Below are positions 15,369 through 24,288 of a stretch of 64,000 bases of DNA, piece by piece. The notes under the pieces are model-generated. The model was not told the DNA's origin, made no database searches, and worked only from the letters and a program-made list of their open reading frames with translations. The number at the start of each line of letters is the position of its first letter. The stretch's first letter is position 1. Both the position numbers and the translations under genes were made by a program. This DNA comes from Pedobacter sp. L105 (GTDB taxonomy: Bacteria > Bacteroidota > Bacteroidia > Sphingobacteriales > Sphingobacteriaceae): the NCBI RefSeq assembly GCF_009765875.1, contig NZ_LMUP01000008.1, positions 363,776-427,775 of the forward strand. Direction: 5' to 3'.

Positions 15369-17825
15369 TTATTTATTCGGTTTAACAGACAGAAAGTCTG
15401 AAAGCAGTTTCTTGATTTCCTCAGGATTAAATGGTTTTAAGACATGACCATTCATCCCGCATTCCATGAATTTAAAATGGTCATTTTTTAACGTCGACGC
15501 CGTAAGCGCAATAATAGGCACATTTTTGTAATAAGGGTCGTTAATATCCCTCACAATACCAGTAGTCTCAAAGCCATCAATACCCGGCATTTTTATATCC
15601 ATAAAAACCAGGTCATAACGTTCGGCCATAATTTTATCTATGGCCTCATAACCATTCGATGCAGAATCTATATCCAATCCCCATTTGCTTAAAATGCGTT
15701 TGGCAATCAGGATATTGATCTCGTTATCATCAACTACCAGTATCCGTTTTCCAATAAAAACACTCATCTCAGTATCCTTACCCAAAGCAACAGAAGGTTC
15801 AGTTGCCTGAGCAAACACTACATCAAAAGAAAAAGTGGTCCCCTCTCCTTCTATGCTGTTTACCGTAATCTCAGAATTGAACATGTTAAGCAGCTTTTTC
15901 GTAATGGCCAATCCCAGTCCCGTACCCCCGTACTTTCTTGAAATATCGGTCTTTGCCTGGGTAAAGGTTTCAAAAATATAGCCCTGCTTATCTTCAGGTA
16001 TGCCAATACCATTATCCTCAATCTGAAACCTGATCACCGATTCTGTATCATCTTGCTTCAGCAGGGCGATTTTTAGGCTAACCAACCCGTTATCAGTAAA
16101 TTTGATAGCATTCCCAAGAAAGTTCATCAGGATCTGATATAGCCTATTTTTATCACCCGAAAGCTGTGCCGGTATAGCAGGATCAAAGACCAGGTTAAGC
16201 GTATTGCCATTTTTCTTGACATTTACCTGCAATGAATTGATGATATCATTGGCTAAAGTTTTCAGGCTGAAGGGAAAGATCTCCAGTTGCATCTTACCAG
16301 TTTCCATTTTGGTGAAATCCAAAATATCGTTGATGATGTGCAGCAGGTTTTCACCAGAGAATTTTAGGATATTTAAGTCATCGATCTGAGAGATCTTAGG
16401 GTCGTTATCCAGCAATAAATGGGTCATTCCGATTACCGCGTTTAAAGGCGTACGGATTTCATGGCTCATTACCGAAAGGAACATTTCTTTGGCCTGGCTT
16501 AATTTTAAAGCCTGTTCTTTCGCCTCAATCATCTCCTTTTCCACCTGTTTACGCTGTGTAATGTCTGAGATAAGGTCTATCTGCCGCTCAACTTTGCCTT
16601 TACTGTTTAAGATTGGCGTGTTGGACACAGAAAGCCAGATGGGTTGCCCATCCTTTTTCTCTGCCAGCACTTCAATGGTATATGACTGGTTATTTCTGCT
16701 TTTGTCCCTGGAGGTGATGATCAGTTCCTGATCATGGAAATTTCCCGACAGGATATTCCCCAGCTGATGCCCGCGCAATTCCGGAAGGGAATAACCTGTT
16801 AACCGCTCCAGAGAATGGTTAACCCAGGTAGTAATTCCTTCTTTGTCCTGGATATTCACGCCTGTATTGGTCTTACTGGCTACCAGGGATAGGATCTGTA
16901 ATTCTTCTTCCGCTCTTTTTTTATCTGTAATATCAATAATGATTTCAACCTCTGCATCTACATTACCTTTGTCATCCAGTACCACGGTATTATAAACGGA
17001 AATCCAGATTTCCCTTTTATCTTTCGTGTAGGCCACCATATCAATTGTAAAAGACTGCCGCTTAGCTGTTAACCGCCTTACTTCTTCAATGAGTTCCAGA
17101 TCTGTTTTCGGCCCGATGATCATGTCGCCGAGACGTTTACCCTTTACATCATCCAGGGTAAAACCTGTAATTTTCTCAAATGCAGGGTTCACCCAGTTCA
17201 CCAGATTGTCGGCGTCGTTAATGACCACGGCATTATTCACCTTACTGGCAACGAAGGATAATTTTGTTAATTCGCGTTCTACGTTGAGCAGCTCCTGGAA
17301 ACGGGCAGCATTATATACCAATTCCTGATCTTTTTTCTTTAAAGCCAGGTGTATCATTACTTCCTTTGCCAAGTTATACAGGATATCCTTCTGAGCAGAA
17401 GATAATTCATTAGGGCGTCTGTCAAAGATACAAAGGCTGCCCAGTACAAAGCCTTCTCCATCAATTAAGGGCACACCGGCATAATAACGAAGATAAGGTT
17501 CGCCAATCACCACAGGGTTTTTGGCAAAACGCTCGTCAAGATGTGTATCAGGAATTTCAAAAACTGAATTTTCCAGGATTGTATACTCACAGAAAGAAAT
17601 TTCCCGGGGAATCTCCTTTACATCAAAACCGATGGAGGATTTAAACCATTGCCTGTCTTTATCAATGAGGGAAATACAGGCAATGGGTACATTAAATATT
17701 TGTTTGGCCAGTGTTGCCAGGTTATCGAAACTTTGCTCTACAGGTGTATCCAGAATATTATAGGCATATAAAGCGCATAATCTTTCCTGCTCAATAAGTG
17801 ATACAATTGCTGAACCTGCTGGCAT
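15369..17825 (-). CDS. Hybrid sensor histidine kinase/response regulator (GAF-PAS-PAS-HisKA-HATPase-REC)
   Basis: An 818-residue cytoplasmic hybrid kinase without membrane segments. Domains in order: GAF (about 22-165, with IACISLIDKDRQWFKS), two PAS domains (about 195-430, both with the NNxxxITxWVNxxxExxTG pattern), HisKA with SHEIRTPLN and His455, HATPase (DNGIGIPEDKQG, GGTGLGLAITKKLL) and a C-terminal receiver with VVDDNEIN and phospho-acceptor Asp743 in FMDIKMPG. It lies 21 bases after glyA on the same strand and may be co-transcribed. The signal and output partner are not encoded next to it. Confidence 0.92.
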   Translation of the reverse strand: MPAGSAIVSLIEQERLCALYAYNILDTPVEQSFDNLATLAKQIFNVPIACISLIDKDRQWFKSSIGFDVKEIPREISFCEYTILENSVFEIPDTHLDERFAKNPVVIGEPYLRYYAGVPLIDGEGFVLGSLCIFDRRPNELSSAQKDILYNLAKEVMIHLALKKKDQELVYNAARFQELLNVERELTKLSFVASKVNNAVVINDADNLVNWVNPAFEKITGFTLDDVKGKRLGDMIIGPKTDLELIEEVRRLTAKRQSFTIDMVAYTKDKREIWISVYNTVVLDDKGNVDAEVEIIIDITDKKRAEEELQILSLVASKTNTGVNIQDKEGITTWVNHSLERLTGYSLPELRGHQLGNILSGNFHDQELIITSRDKSRNNQSYTIEVLAEKKDGQPIWLSVSNTPILNSKGKVERQIDLISDITQRKQVEKEMIEAKEQALKLSQAKEMFLSVMSHEIRTPLNAVIGMTHLLLDNDPKISQIDDLNILKFSGENLLHIINDILDFTKMETGKMQLEIFPFSLKTLANDIINSLQVNVKKNGNTLNLVFDPAIPAQLSGDKNRLYQILMNFLGNAIKFTDNGLVSLKIALLKQDDTESVIRFQIEDNGIGIPEDKQGYIFETFTQAKTDISRKYGGTGLGLAITKKLLNMFNSEITVNSIEGEGTTFSFDVVFAQATEPSVALGKDTEMSVFIGKRILVVDDNEINILIAKRILSKWGLDIDSASNGYEAIDKIMAERYDLVFMDIKMPGIDGFETTGIVRDINDPYYKNVPIIALTASTLKNDHFKFMECGMNGHVLKPFNPEEIKKLLSDFLSVKPNK

Positions 17826-17846
17826 ATAATTTTTATCCCTAATTTG

Positions 17847-19118
17847 TTATTTATATAGCGGGAAACGGCCTACCAAATCCGTCACTTCTTTTCTTACTTC
17901 ACTTAAATTAGCTTCATCTTCAGGATTAGCTATTACCTTATCAATCAACGCTACGATGGTTTCCATATCTGCTTCTTTTAATCCTCTTGATGTAATGGCT
18001 GCAGTTCCTACGCGGATACCTGAAGTTACAAAAGGAGATTTATCATCAAACGGAACCATATTTTTATTCACGGTAATATCCGCTTTTTCCAGCGCATGTT
18101 CTGCTAACTTTCCTGTAATATTTTTATTCCGAAGATCAATCAGCATCAGATGGTTGTCGGTACCACCAGAAATAAGGCTGTAACCCCTTGCCACTAAAGC
18201 TTTTGCCATTGCCTGTGCATTGGCCTGCACCTGTTTAATATAAACCAGGTACTCATCACTTAATGCTTCCCCGAATGCAATTGCTTTTGCGGCAATAATA
18301 TGTTCTAACGGACCACCCTGTGTTCCCGGAAAAACAGCCATATCCAACACGGATGACATCATTCTGGTTTCACCTTTAGGCGTTTTTAAGCCAAATGGAT
18401 TTTCAAAATCTTTCCCCATCATAATCATTCCTCCGCGTGGTCCGCGCAGTGTTTTGTGGGTAGTAGTGGTAACGATATGACAATGAGGAAGCGGATTTGC
18501 CAACAATCCTCTTGCAATCATTCCTGCAGGGTGGGAAATATCTGCTAAAACAAGAGCGCCGATTTTATCAGCTACACTGCGGATAAAAGCATAATCCCAT
18601 TCTCTGGAATAAGCAGATGCACCGCAGATAATCAATTTTGGACGTTCAGCTAAAGCGATTTCTTCCAGTTTAGCATAATCGATAAGTCCATCTTCTTTTT
18701 TAACGCCATAAAAAAGAGGCTGATATAATTTCCCTGAAAAGTTAACAGGAGAACCGTGTGTTAAGTGTCCGCCATGCGACAGGTCAAAACCCAGGATTTT
18801 ATCGCCCGGATGAATTACGGCGAGCATTACTGCAGCATTGGCCTGCGCTCCTGAATGTGGCTGAACATTTACCCATGCAGCACCAAACAATTCCTTTGCA
18901 CGCTCTATTGCGATAGTCTCTACCTCATCGACTACCTGACAACCTCCATAATAACGTTTGCCCGGTAAACCTTCAGCATATTTGTTGGTTAACACGGAGC
19001 CCGCAGCTTCCATTACCTGTTTGCTTACAAAATTCTCTGAAGCAATCAGCTCAAGGCCATTTTCCTGACGGTCTAATTCCCTGTCAATCAAATCAAAAAT
19101 TACAGTATCTCTTTTCAT
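17847..19118 (-). CDS. glyA: Serine hydroxymethyltransferase
   Basis: PLP enzyme interconverting serine and glycine while loading one-carbon units on tetrahydrofolate. The 423 residues match the family, with ELIASENFVSKQVMEAAGS at the start, YAEGLPGKRYYGGC, the HSGAQAN segment, and the PLP lysine Lys222 in TTTTHKTLRGPRGG. It is divergent from dxs; the shared spacer holds a long palindrome (19177-19203). The kinase gene follows by 21 bases. Confidence 0.97.
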   Translation of the reverse strand: MKRDTVIFDLIDRELDRQENGLELIASENFVSKQVMEAAGSVLTNKYAEGLPGKRYYGGCQVVDEVETIAIERAKELFGAAWVNVQPHSGAQANAAVMLAVIHPGDKILGFDLSHGGHLTHGSPVNFSGKLYQPLFYGVKKEDGLIDYAKLEEIALAERPKLIICGASAYSREWDYAFIRSVADKIGALVLADISHPAGMIARGLLANPLPHCHIVTTTTHKTLRGPRGGMIMMGKDFENPFGLKTPKGETRMMSSVLDMAVFPGTQGGPLEHIIAAKAIAFGEALSDEYLVYIKQVQANAQAMAKALVARGYSLISGGTDNHLMLIDLRNKNITGKLAEHALEKADITVNKNMVPFDDKSPFVTSGIRVGTAAITSRGLKEADMETIVALIDKVIANPEDEANLSEVRKEVTDLVGRFPLYK

Positions 19119-19176
19119 TTATCAATTAAAATTTCCGTAAAAATAATGATTTTCCTATTGAATTGAAGACACTAAA

Positions 19177-19203
19177 TATATCATCTAATAATTAGATGAT
19201 ATA
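19177..19203. promoter_or_regulatory. Perfect 13-base inverted repeat between divergent glyA and dxs
   Basis: Arms TATATCATCTAAT (19177-19189) and ATTAGATGATATA (19191-19203) are exact reverse complements around a single A. It lies 58 bases upstream of the glyA start and 82 upstream of dxs. Divergent genes need no terminator here, so an operator or cruciform is more likely. The binding protein is unknown. Confidence 0.55.
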
Positions 19204-19285
19204 ACTATACAGCTAATGACTAATAGTTTGCACTTATCTTAACAAAAATCACGTACTTTGTATATTGTTGTCTACTTAAAAATGC

Positions 19286-21214
19286 ATGGAAAACTTTACC
19301 TCTCCATTACTACCGAACATAAATTACCCTGCCGATTTAAAGCAGTATAAAGAAGATGACCTGGAGCAGATCAGTCAGGAATTACGTCAGTATATTATTG
19401 ACGTAGTGAGTGTTAATGGCGGCCATTTTGGCGCCAGCCTGGGTGTTGTTGAGCTTACTGTAGCTTTGCATTATGTACTTAACACCCCTTATGATAAGCT
19501 GGTATGGGATGTTGGTCATCAGGCTTATGGCCACAAAATCCTAACGGGAAGAAAATCCGTTTTTCATACCAACCGCGTTCTTCATGGTATCAGCGGCTTT
19601 CCTAAGATCAGTGAAAGCGAATATGATACTTTTGGCGTAGGTCACTCTTCAACTTCTATTTCTGCCGCACTGGGTATGGCCGTAGCCTCACATTATAAGG
19701 GTGAGAAAGACCGCCAGCACGTTGCCGTGATCGGTGACGGCGCAATGACCGCCGGGCTCGCATTTGAAGGCCTTAACCACGCCGGAATTGAAAATTCAAA
19801 CCTGCTGGTTATCCTTAACGACAATTGCATGTCGATTGACCCAAATGTTGGTGCTTTAAAAGAGTATTTAACCAGTATTACCATCTCTAAATCTTATAAC
19901 CGCTTTAGGGATGATATATCCAGTGTACTGCTTAAACTTTCAAGCCTTGGTCCTGATGCCCATAAGGTTGTAAAGAAGATTGAAAAAAGCATTAAAGGTA
20001 CCCTGCTTAAACAAAGCAATTTGTTCGAAGCTTTAAATTTCAGGTATTTCGGACCCGTGGATGGCCACGATGTAAAAAAACTGGCTTCTATACTGAAAGA
20101 CCTGAAAGATATTCCAGGACCCAAACTTTTACACTGTATAACGGTGAAAGGAAAGGGATTTGCCCTGGCTGAGAAAGATCAGACCAAATGGCATGCCCCG
20201 GGACTTTTTGATAAAATAACCGGAGAGATTAAAAAATCTGTTTCGGACAAACCGCAGCCGCCAAAATATCAGGATGTTTTTGGGCATACCCTGGTAGAAC
20301 TCGCAGAAGCAAATAAAAAAATTGTTGGTATTACGCCGGCAATGCCATCAGGATCTTCTATGAACATCATGATGAAAGCTATGCCTACCCGTGCCTTTGA
20401 CGTGGGTATTGCAGAGCAGCATGCCGTAACTTTTTCTGCCGGACTGGCCACACAGGGACTCGTGCCTTTTTGCAATATCTATTCCAGCTTTATGCAGCGG
20501 GCTTATGATCAGGTGATCCATGATGTAGCGATACAAAACTTAAATGTTGTTTTCTGTCTGGACCGTGCAGGTGTTGCCGGAGCAGATGGTGCTACGCATC
20601 ACGGTGCCTATGACCTGGCTTTTATGCGCTGCATCCCCAACATGACCGTTGCCTCACCTATGAACGAGGAAGAACTGAGAAACCTCATGTACACTGCACA
20701 GCTTGAAAACAGTGGACCTTTCTCTATTCGTTATCCAAGAGGAAACGGAGTAATGACAGACTGGAAACGTCCATTCAAAGCCATTGAGATCGGTAAGGGA
20801 AGAAAAATCTGTGACGGTGAAGATGTTGCTATCCTAACCATCGGACATGTAGGTAATTTTGCAGTGGAAGCCTGTAAGGAATTGAACAGTGAAGGTATTC
20901 ACCCGGCACATTATGATATGCGCTTTGTTAAACCTTTGGATGAAGCATTACTGCATGATGTATTTACCCGCTATAAAAAAGTAGTCACTGTTGAAGATGG
21001 ATGCCTTCAGGGCGGAATGGGATCAGCAGTGCTTGAATTTATGGCCGATCATAACTATCAGGCACATGTTATTCGCCTGGGAATGCCTGATGAAGTGGTA
21101 GAACACGGTGAACAGGCTGAGTTATGGGCAATTTGCGGATATGATAAAAATTCAATCGTTGAAACCATAAGGAAGATTGCTATAACAAGAACTACGTCTA
21201 CCATTGCTTCTTAA
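19286..21214 (+). CDS. dxs: 1-deoxy-D-xylulose-5-phosphate synthase
   Basis: First enzyme of the MEP isoprenoid pathway: condenses pyruvate and glyceraldehyde 3-phosphate with thiamine diphosphate. The 642 residues carry the DXS landmarks: WDVGHQAYGHKILTGR, the ThDP/metal motif GDGAMTAGLAFEGLNHAG ending in NDNCMSI, and GIAEQHAVTFSAGLA with the catalytic Glu, then HHGAYDLAFMRCIPN. The ATG at 19286 is preceded at about 19253-19260 by GTACTTTG, a near match to the -7 box. It is convergent with glmS. Confidence 0.97.
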   Translation: MENFTSPLLPNINYPADLKQYKEDDLEQISQELRQYIIDVVSVNGGHFGASLGVVELTVALHYVLNTPYDKLVWDVGHQAYGHKILTGRKSVFHTNRVLHGISGFPKISESEYDTFGVGHSSTSISAALGMAVASHYKGEKDRQHVAVIGDGAMTAGLAFEGLNHAGIENSNLLVILNDNCMSIDPNVGALKEYLTSITISKSYNRFRDDISSVLLKLSSLGPDAHKVVKKIEKSIKGTLLKQSNLFEALNFRYFGPVDGHDVKKLASILKDLKDIPGPKLLHCITVKGKGFALAEKDQTKWHAPGLFDKITGEIKKSVSDKPQPPKYQDVFGHTLVELAEANKKIVGITPAMPSGSSMNIMMKAMPTRAFDVGIAEQHAVTFSAGLATQGLVPFCNIYSSFMQRAYDQVIHDVAIQNLNVVFCLDRAGVAGADGATHHGAYDLAFMRCIPNMTVASPMNEEELRNLMYTAQLENSGPFSIRYPRGNGVMTDWKRPFKAIEIGKGRKICDGEDVAILTIGHVGNFAVEACKELNSEGIHPAHYDMRFVKPLDEALLHDVFTRYKKVVTVEDGCLQGGMGSAVLEFMADHNYQAHVIRLGMPDEVVEHGEQAELWAICGYDKNSIVETIRKIAITRTTSTIAS

Positions 21215-21420
21215 CATATAGAGCCTAGGGGTTACTCCATGCTTCGCCTAAAAAGGACTATACTGTATTCCGGCTGGATATTGCGGCGCTACGCTTGCAA
21301 GACCCTAGGCCGTCATACAGCATAGTCCTTTTTTTTGAGATCATCCATTGCAGGATGTATACCTTTCTCTTGCCTTGCTTATTTTCTAACTGAGATATTC
21401 TTTATTTGACCATCCTTTCT
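21215..21420 (+). terminator. Complex hairpin terminator region after dxs
   Basis: Arms 21250-21268 (AAAAAGGACTATACTGTAT) and 21315-21333 pair over 19 positions with one mismatch and end in a run of Ts on the plus strand, as in a terminator. The 46-base interior ends with CCCTAGGC, which can pair with GCCTAGGG at 21223-21230. The rest of the stretch shows no gene. Confidence 0.6.
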
Positions 21421-21519
21421 CCGGATCTCCCAGCGAATATTCGTGTAAACCAAAAAGGGTCTATTTTAACGTCTTTAATTGCGTTTCAGCAATCAGTGAC
21501 TTTGAAAACACAGGCCTTT
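21421..21519. repeat. Hairpin repeat element, degenerate copy A
   Basis: Shares with the next element the order CCGGAT, CGTGTAAA, AAGGG, TTTAATTGCG, TCAGCAAT and TTGAAAA at similar spacing. The inner stem ATTGC-GTTTCA-GCAAT is intact but the outer stem is only partly paired. It has no open reading frame. Confidence 0.6.
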
Positions 21520-21523
21520 CCTT

Positions 21524-21630
21524 CCGGATTCCCCAATGGATATTTCGTGTAAAACAGAAAGGGGTATATTTTCAAGGCCTTTAATTGCGTCTCAGCAATT
21601 AGCAGCCTTGAAAATACACCCCTTTCTGTT
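21524..21630. repeat. Hairpin repeat element, intact copy B
   Basis: Outer arms 21553-21578 and 21605-21630 are 26 bases each with a single mismatch. Inside sits a second perfect stem, TAATTGC (21582-21588) and GCAATTA (21595-21601). It offers a two-stem hairpin on either strand between the convergent dxs and glmS genes and could end both transcripts. Its neighbour A makes it look like a member of a palindromic repeat family. Confidence 0.7.
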
Positions 21631-21652
21631 AAACTCCAGAAAAATCCCCCCC

Positions 21653-23491
21653 TTACTCTACTGTGACTGACTTTGCCAGATTTCTTGGCTGATCTACATT
21701 ACAGCCTCTCAGCAACGCAATATGATAAGACAATAACTGTAAAGGAATAGTAGCCAGTAAAGGCAGAAATGCTTCACTTGCATCAGGTATTTCAATACAG
21801 TAATCAACCATACGACGCACTTCAGTATCACCCTCGGTTACAATAGCCAGAACAATCCCTTTTCTTGCCTTTACCTCCTGAATATTGCTAATCACCTTTT
21901 CATAAGAAGAATTTTTAGTGGCAATCACTACAACCGGCATTTCCTCATCAATAAGGGCAATCGGGCCATGTTTCATTTCCGCTGCAGGATAACCCTCTGC
22001 ATGGATATAAGATATTTCTTTCAATTTCAGTGCACCTTCCAGAGCTACCGGAAAACCGCTTCCTCTGCCCAAAAACAGGCAATTTCTTGAATCTTTAAAT
22101 TTATGCGCAATTTCCTTGATCAGGTCATTGGACTCCAGGGCTACCTGGATCTTCTCAGGAATACAATCCAGCTCAGTTAGTAACTCCACTAGTTTTGCCT
22201 GTGTTAAGGTTCCCTTTTGCTGGGCCATATAAAAAGCCATTAAGGTTAGTACCGTAACCTGTGCAGTAAATGCCTTAGTGGAAGCTACTCCTATTTCAGG
22301 TCCGGCATGTGTATAAACACCTGCATCGGTAAGCCTTGGAATAGAAGCCCCAACAACATTACATACGCCAAAAATAGTTGCACCCTTTTCCTTAGCCATT
22401 TCTATGGCAGCCATCGTATCGGCAGTTTCTCCCGACTGTGAGATGGCAATCACTACATCTTTTTCGGTGATGATCGGATTTCTGTAGCGGAACTCTGAAG
22501 CATACTCTACCTCAACCGGGATCCTTGCATATTCTTCAATTAAATATTCACCTACCAAACCGGCATGCCATGAAGTACCACAGGCCACAATGATGATACG
22601 ATCTATATTTTTGAGTTTATCTGCATATTCCTTAATTCCGCCTAGCTGAACCCTTCCTTCATTTGGATAAATCCGTCCGCGTAAACAATCCCTGATAGAC
22701 CGCGTTTGCTCAAATATCTCCTTTAACATGAAATGCTCATAACCGCCTTTTTCCAGCATCTCCAGTTTCAGCTCGAGCTCTTGAATATAAGGTGTCTGTA
22801 CCACGTTATCCAACCGTTTGATCAGGAGGTTATCACGTTTAACCAGGGCAATTTCATTGTCATTCAAATAAATTACATTCTTGGTGTATTCAATGATCGG
22901 GGTTGCATCAGAAGCAATAAAATACTCCCCTGTACCTACGCCAATTACCATCGGACTTCCTTTTCTGGCGGCGATCAGTTGTTCCGGCTGGTCTTCGTCC
23001 ATGATCACAATGGCATAAGCACCGTTTACCTGATGCAGGGCCAATCTCACGGCTTCCAGAAGATCTACATTTTCTTTTTTATAGATCTCTTCCACCAGAT
23101 GGATCAGCACTTCAGTATCCGTATCACTGTTAAAAACGTGTCCTCTTGACAGCAATTCTTCTTTCAGCGTAGCATAATTTTCAATGATCCCATTATGAAT
23201 GATGGTCAGTTTACCATCATTTGAGGTATGCGGATGTGAGTTTCTGTCAGACGGCTCTCCGTGGGTAGCCCATCTTGTATGGCCCATTCCGATCGTCCCG
23301 CTCAGATCTTTCCCAGCGCTAAACGCTTCCAGTTCCTGGACCTTACCCGCTTTTTTATAAATATTTAACCCGCCACCGTTAATCAATGCAATACCTGCAC
23401 TGTCATATCCGCGGTATTCTAATCTTTTTAAGCCCTTTAATACAATTGGCCAGGCTTCTCTATGCCCTATATATCCTACTATTCCACACAT
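21653..23491 (-). CDS. glmS: Glutamine-fructose-6-phosphate aminotransferase (isomerizing)
   Basis: Makes glucosamine 6-phosphate from fructose 6-phosphate and glutamine, the entry to peptidoglycan and LPS amino sugars. The 612 residues start MCGIVGYIGHREAW, exposing the N-terminal nucleophile Cys, with GHTRWATHGEPSDRNSHPH in the glutaminase domain. Two SIS sugar-isomerase domains follow (IIIVACGTSWHAGLV, SQSGETADT, then FLGRGSGFPVALEGALKLKE) and the C-terminal NLAKSVTVE. No glmS-type ribozyme was recognised upstream. Confidence 0.98.
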   Translation of the reverse strand: MCGIVGYIGHREAWPIVLKGLKRLEYRGYDSAGIALINGGGLNIYKKAGKVQELEAFSAGKDLSGTIGMGHTRWATHGEPSDRNSHPHTSNDGKLTIIHNGIIENYATLKEELLSRGHVFNSDTDTEVLIHLVEEIYKKENVDLLEAVRLALHQVNGAYAIVIMDEDQPEQLIAARKGSPMVIGVGTGEYFIASDATPIIEYTKNVIYLNDNEIALVKRDNLLIKRLDNVVQTPYIQELELKLEMLEKGGYEHFMLKEIFEQTRSIRDCLRGRIYPNEGRVQLGGIKEYADKLKNIDRIIIVACGTSWHAGLVGEYLIEEYARIPVEVEYASEFRYRNPIITEKDVVIAISQSGETADTMAAIEMAKEKGATIFGVCNVVGASIPRLTDAGVYTHAGPEIGVASTKAFTAQVTVLTLMAFYMAQQKGTLTQAKLVELLTELDCIPEKIQVALESNDLIKEIAHKFKDSRNCLFLGRGSGFPVALEGALKLKEISYIHAEGYPAAEMKHGPIALIDEEMPVVVIATKNSSYEKVISNIQEVKARKGIVLAIVTEGDTEVRRMVDYCIEIPDASEAFLPLLATIPLQLLSYHIALLRGCNVDQPRNLAKSVTVE

Positions 23492-23631
23492 TTTACTTGG
23501 TATAAAAATGTAAAGTTAGTCAATTACAGTATTAATTTACAGGAGACAAACGACCCTTATTAATTATCAGGATGACATTTGTAAGCTTTAAAAAACAATA
23601 ATTTCATTAAAATACAATTTATAATTTCATC

Positions 23632-23678
23632 AAAGAGGGTAGCTAAAACGCATTTAAACCGTTTTAGCTACCCTCTTT
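23632..23678 (-). terminator. Perfect 19-pair hairpin after the DinB-like gene
   Basis: Arms AAAGAGGGTAGCTAAAACG (23632-23650) and its exact complement (23660-23678) around loop CATTTAAAC. It is the likely end of the glgX-treZ-treY/malQ-DinB operon. The T-run is short, so it may also work as an mRNA 3' stabiliser. The rest of the 302-base spacer 23492-23793 shows no gene. Confidence 0.65.
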
Positions 23679-23793
23679 ACCAATCCTTACTAAAAGGAAT
23701 ACCGCTTAAATCCAGCACACTATCGAAAAATGTTAAAAAACATAATCATCTTATAATCAATGATTTATTTTTAACGAAATTACCCCTAATAAA

Positions 23794-24276
23794 TTAAGAT
23801 TTCCAGTTCTTCAGTAACCTGCGTACCACGATAATTTCTCCCAAATGATAGGAAGTATGATCAGCAAGCTGCAAAGCTTCATGTAGAAGGGATTGGCCAT
23901 CACCATAAGGAAATTCGGCAAACAGATCGTTTTTCTCATCTTTTAACAAACCAATAAACTCTTCCCTGTCTGCCCTGACAGCGGCTAAAGTAGATTCCCA
24001 TTTCTTCTGGTCAACTTTTTCATCGGCCGAAGGCCAGTATTCATCAGGCCACTTCGGCGACTGATGGCCTGGGCCTTTACAAAACTCCAGCATATCCCAC
24101 TGTGTAATGCGGATATGCTCTGTCAGCTGCCAGATACTATAAGGTAAATTTTCAGGAATCTTTGTCAGGAGATCCATGGGAACTCCTTTAACCGTATCTT
24201 CAAATGAAGCATGTGCACTACCGTGACCAATCAAGTTAACCAATTCTGTAACAATTGTTGCTTTATCTTTACTCAT
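23794..24276 (-). CDS. DinB-like metal-binding protein
   Basis: A 160-residue four-helix-bundle protein of the DinB/YfiT family. The candidate metal-binding histidines are His54 in LTEHIRIT and His140 and His144 in ADHTSYHLGEI, in the typical spacing. Members include thiol transferases using bacillithiol or mycothiol, but many have no known activity. It lies 12 bases after the treY-malQ gene on the same strand and probably shares its transcript, although a role in trehalose metabolism is not evident. Confidence 0.82.
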   Translation of the reverse strand: MSKDKATIVTELVNLIGHGSAHASFEDTVKGVPMDLLTKIPENLPYSIWQLTEHIRITQWDMLEFCKGPGHQSPKWPDEYWPSADEKVDQKKWESTLAAVRADREEFIGLLKDEKNDLFAEFPYGDGQSLLHEALQLADHTSYHLGEIIVVRRLLKNWKS

Positions 24277-24288
24277 AATACTATTATA

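Noticed and set aside
23492..23560. glmS-type ribozyme or riboswitch upstream of glmS
   Set aside because: The first bases upstream are AT-rich without the conserved ribozyme core; that ribozyme is mainly in Firmicutes.
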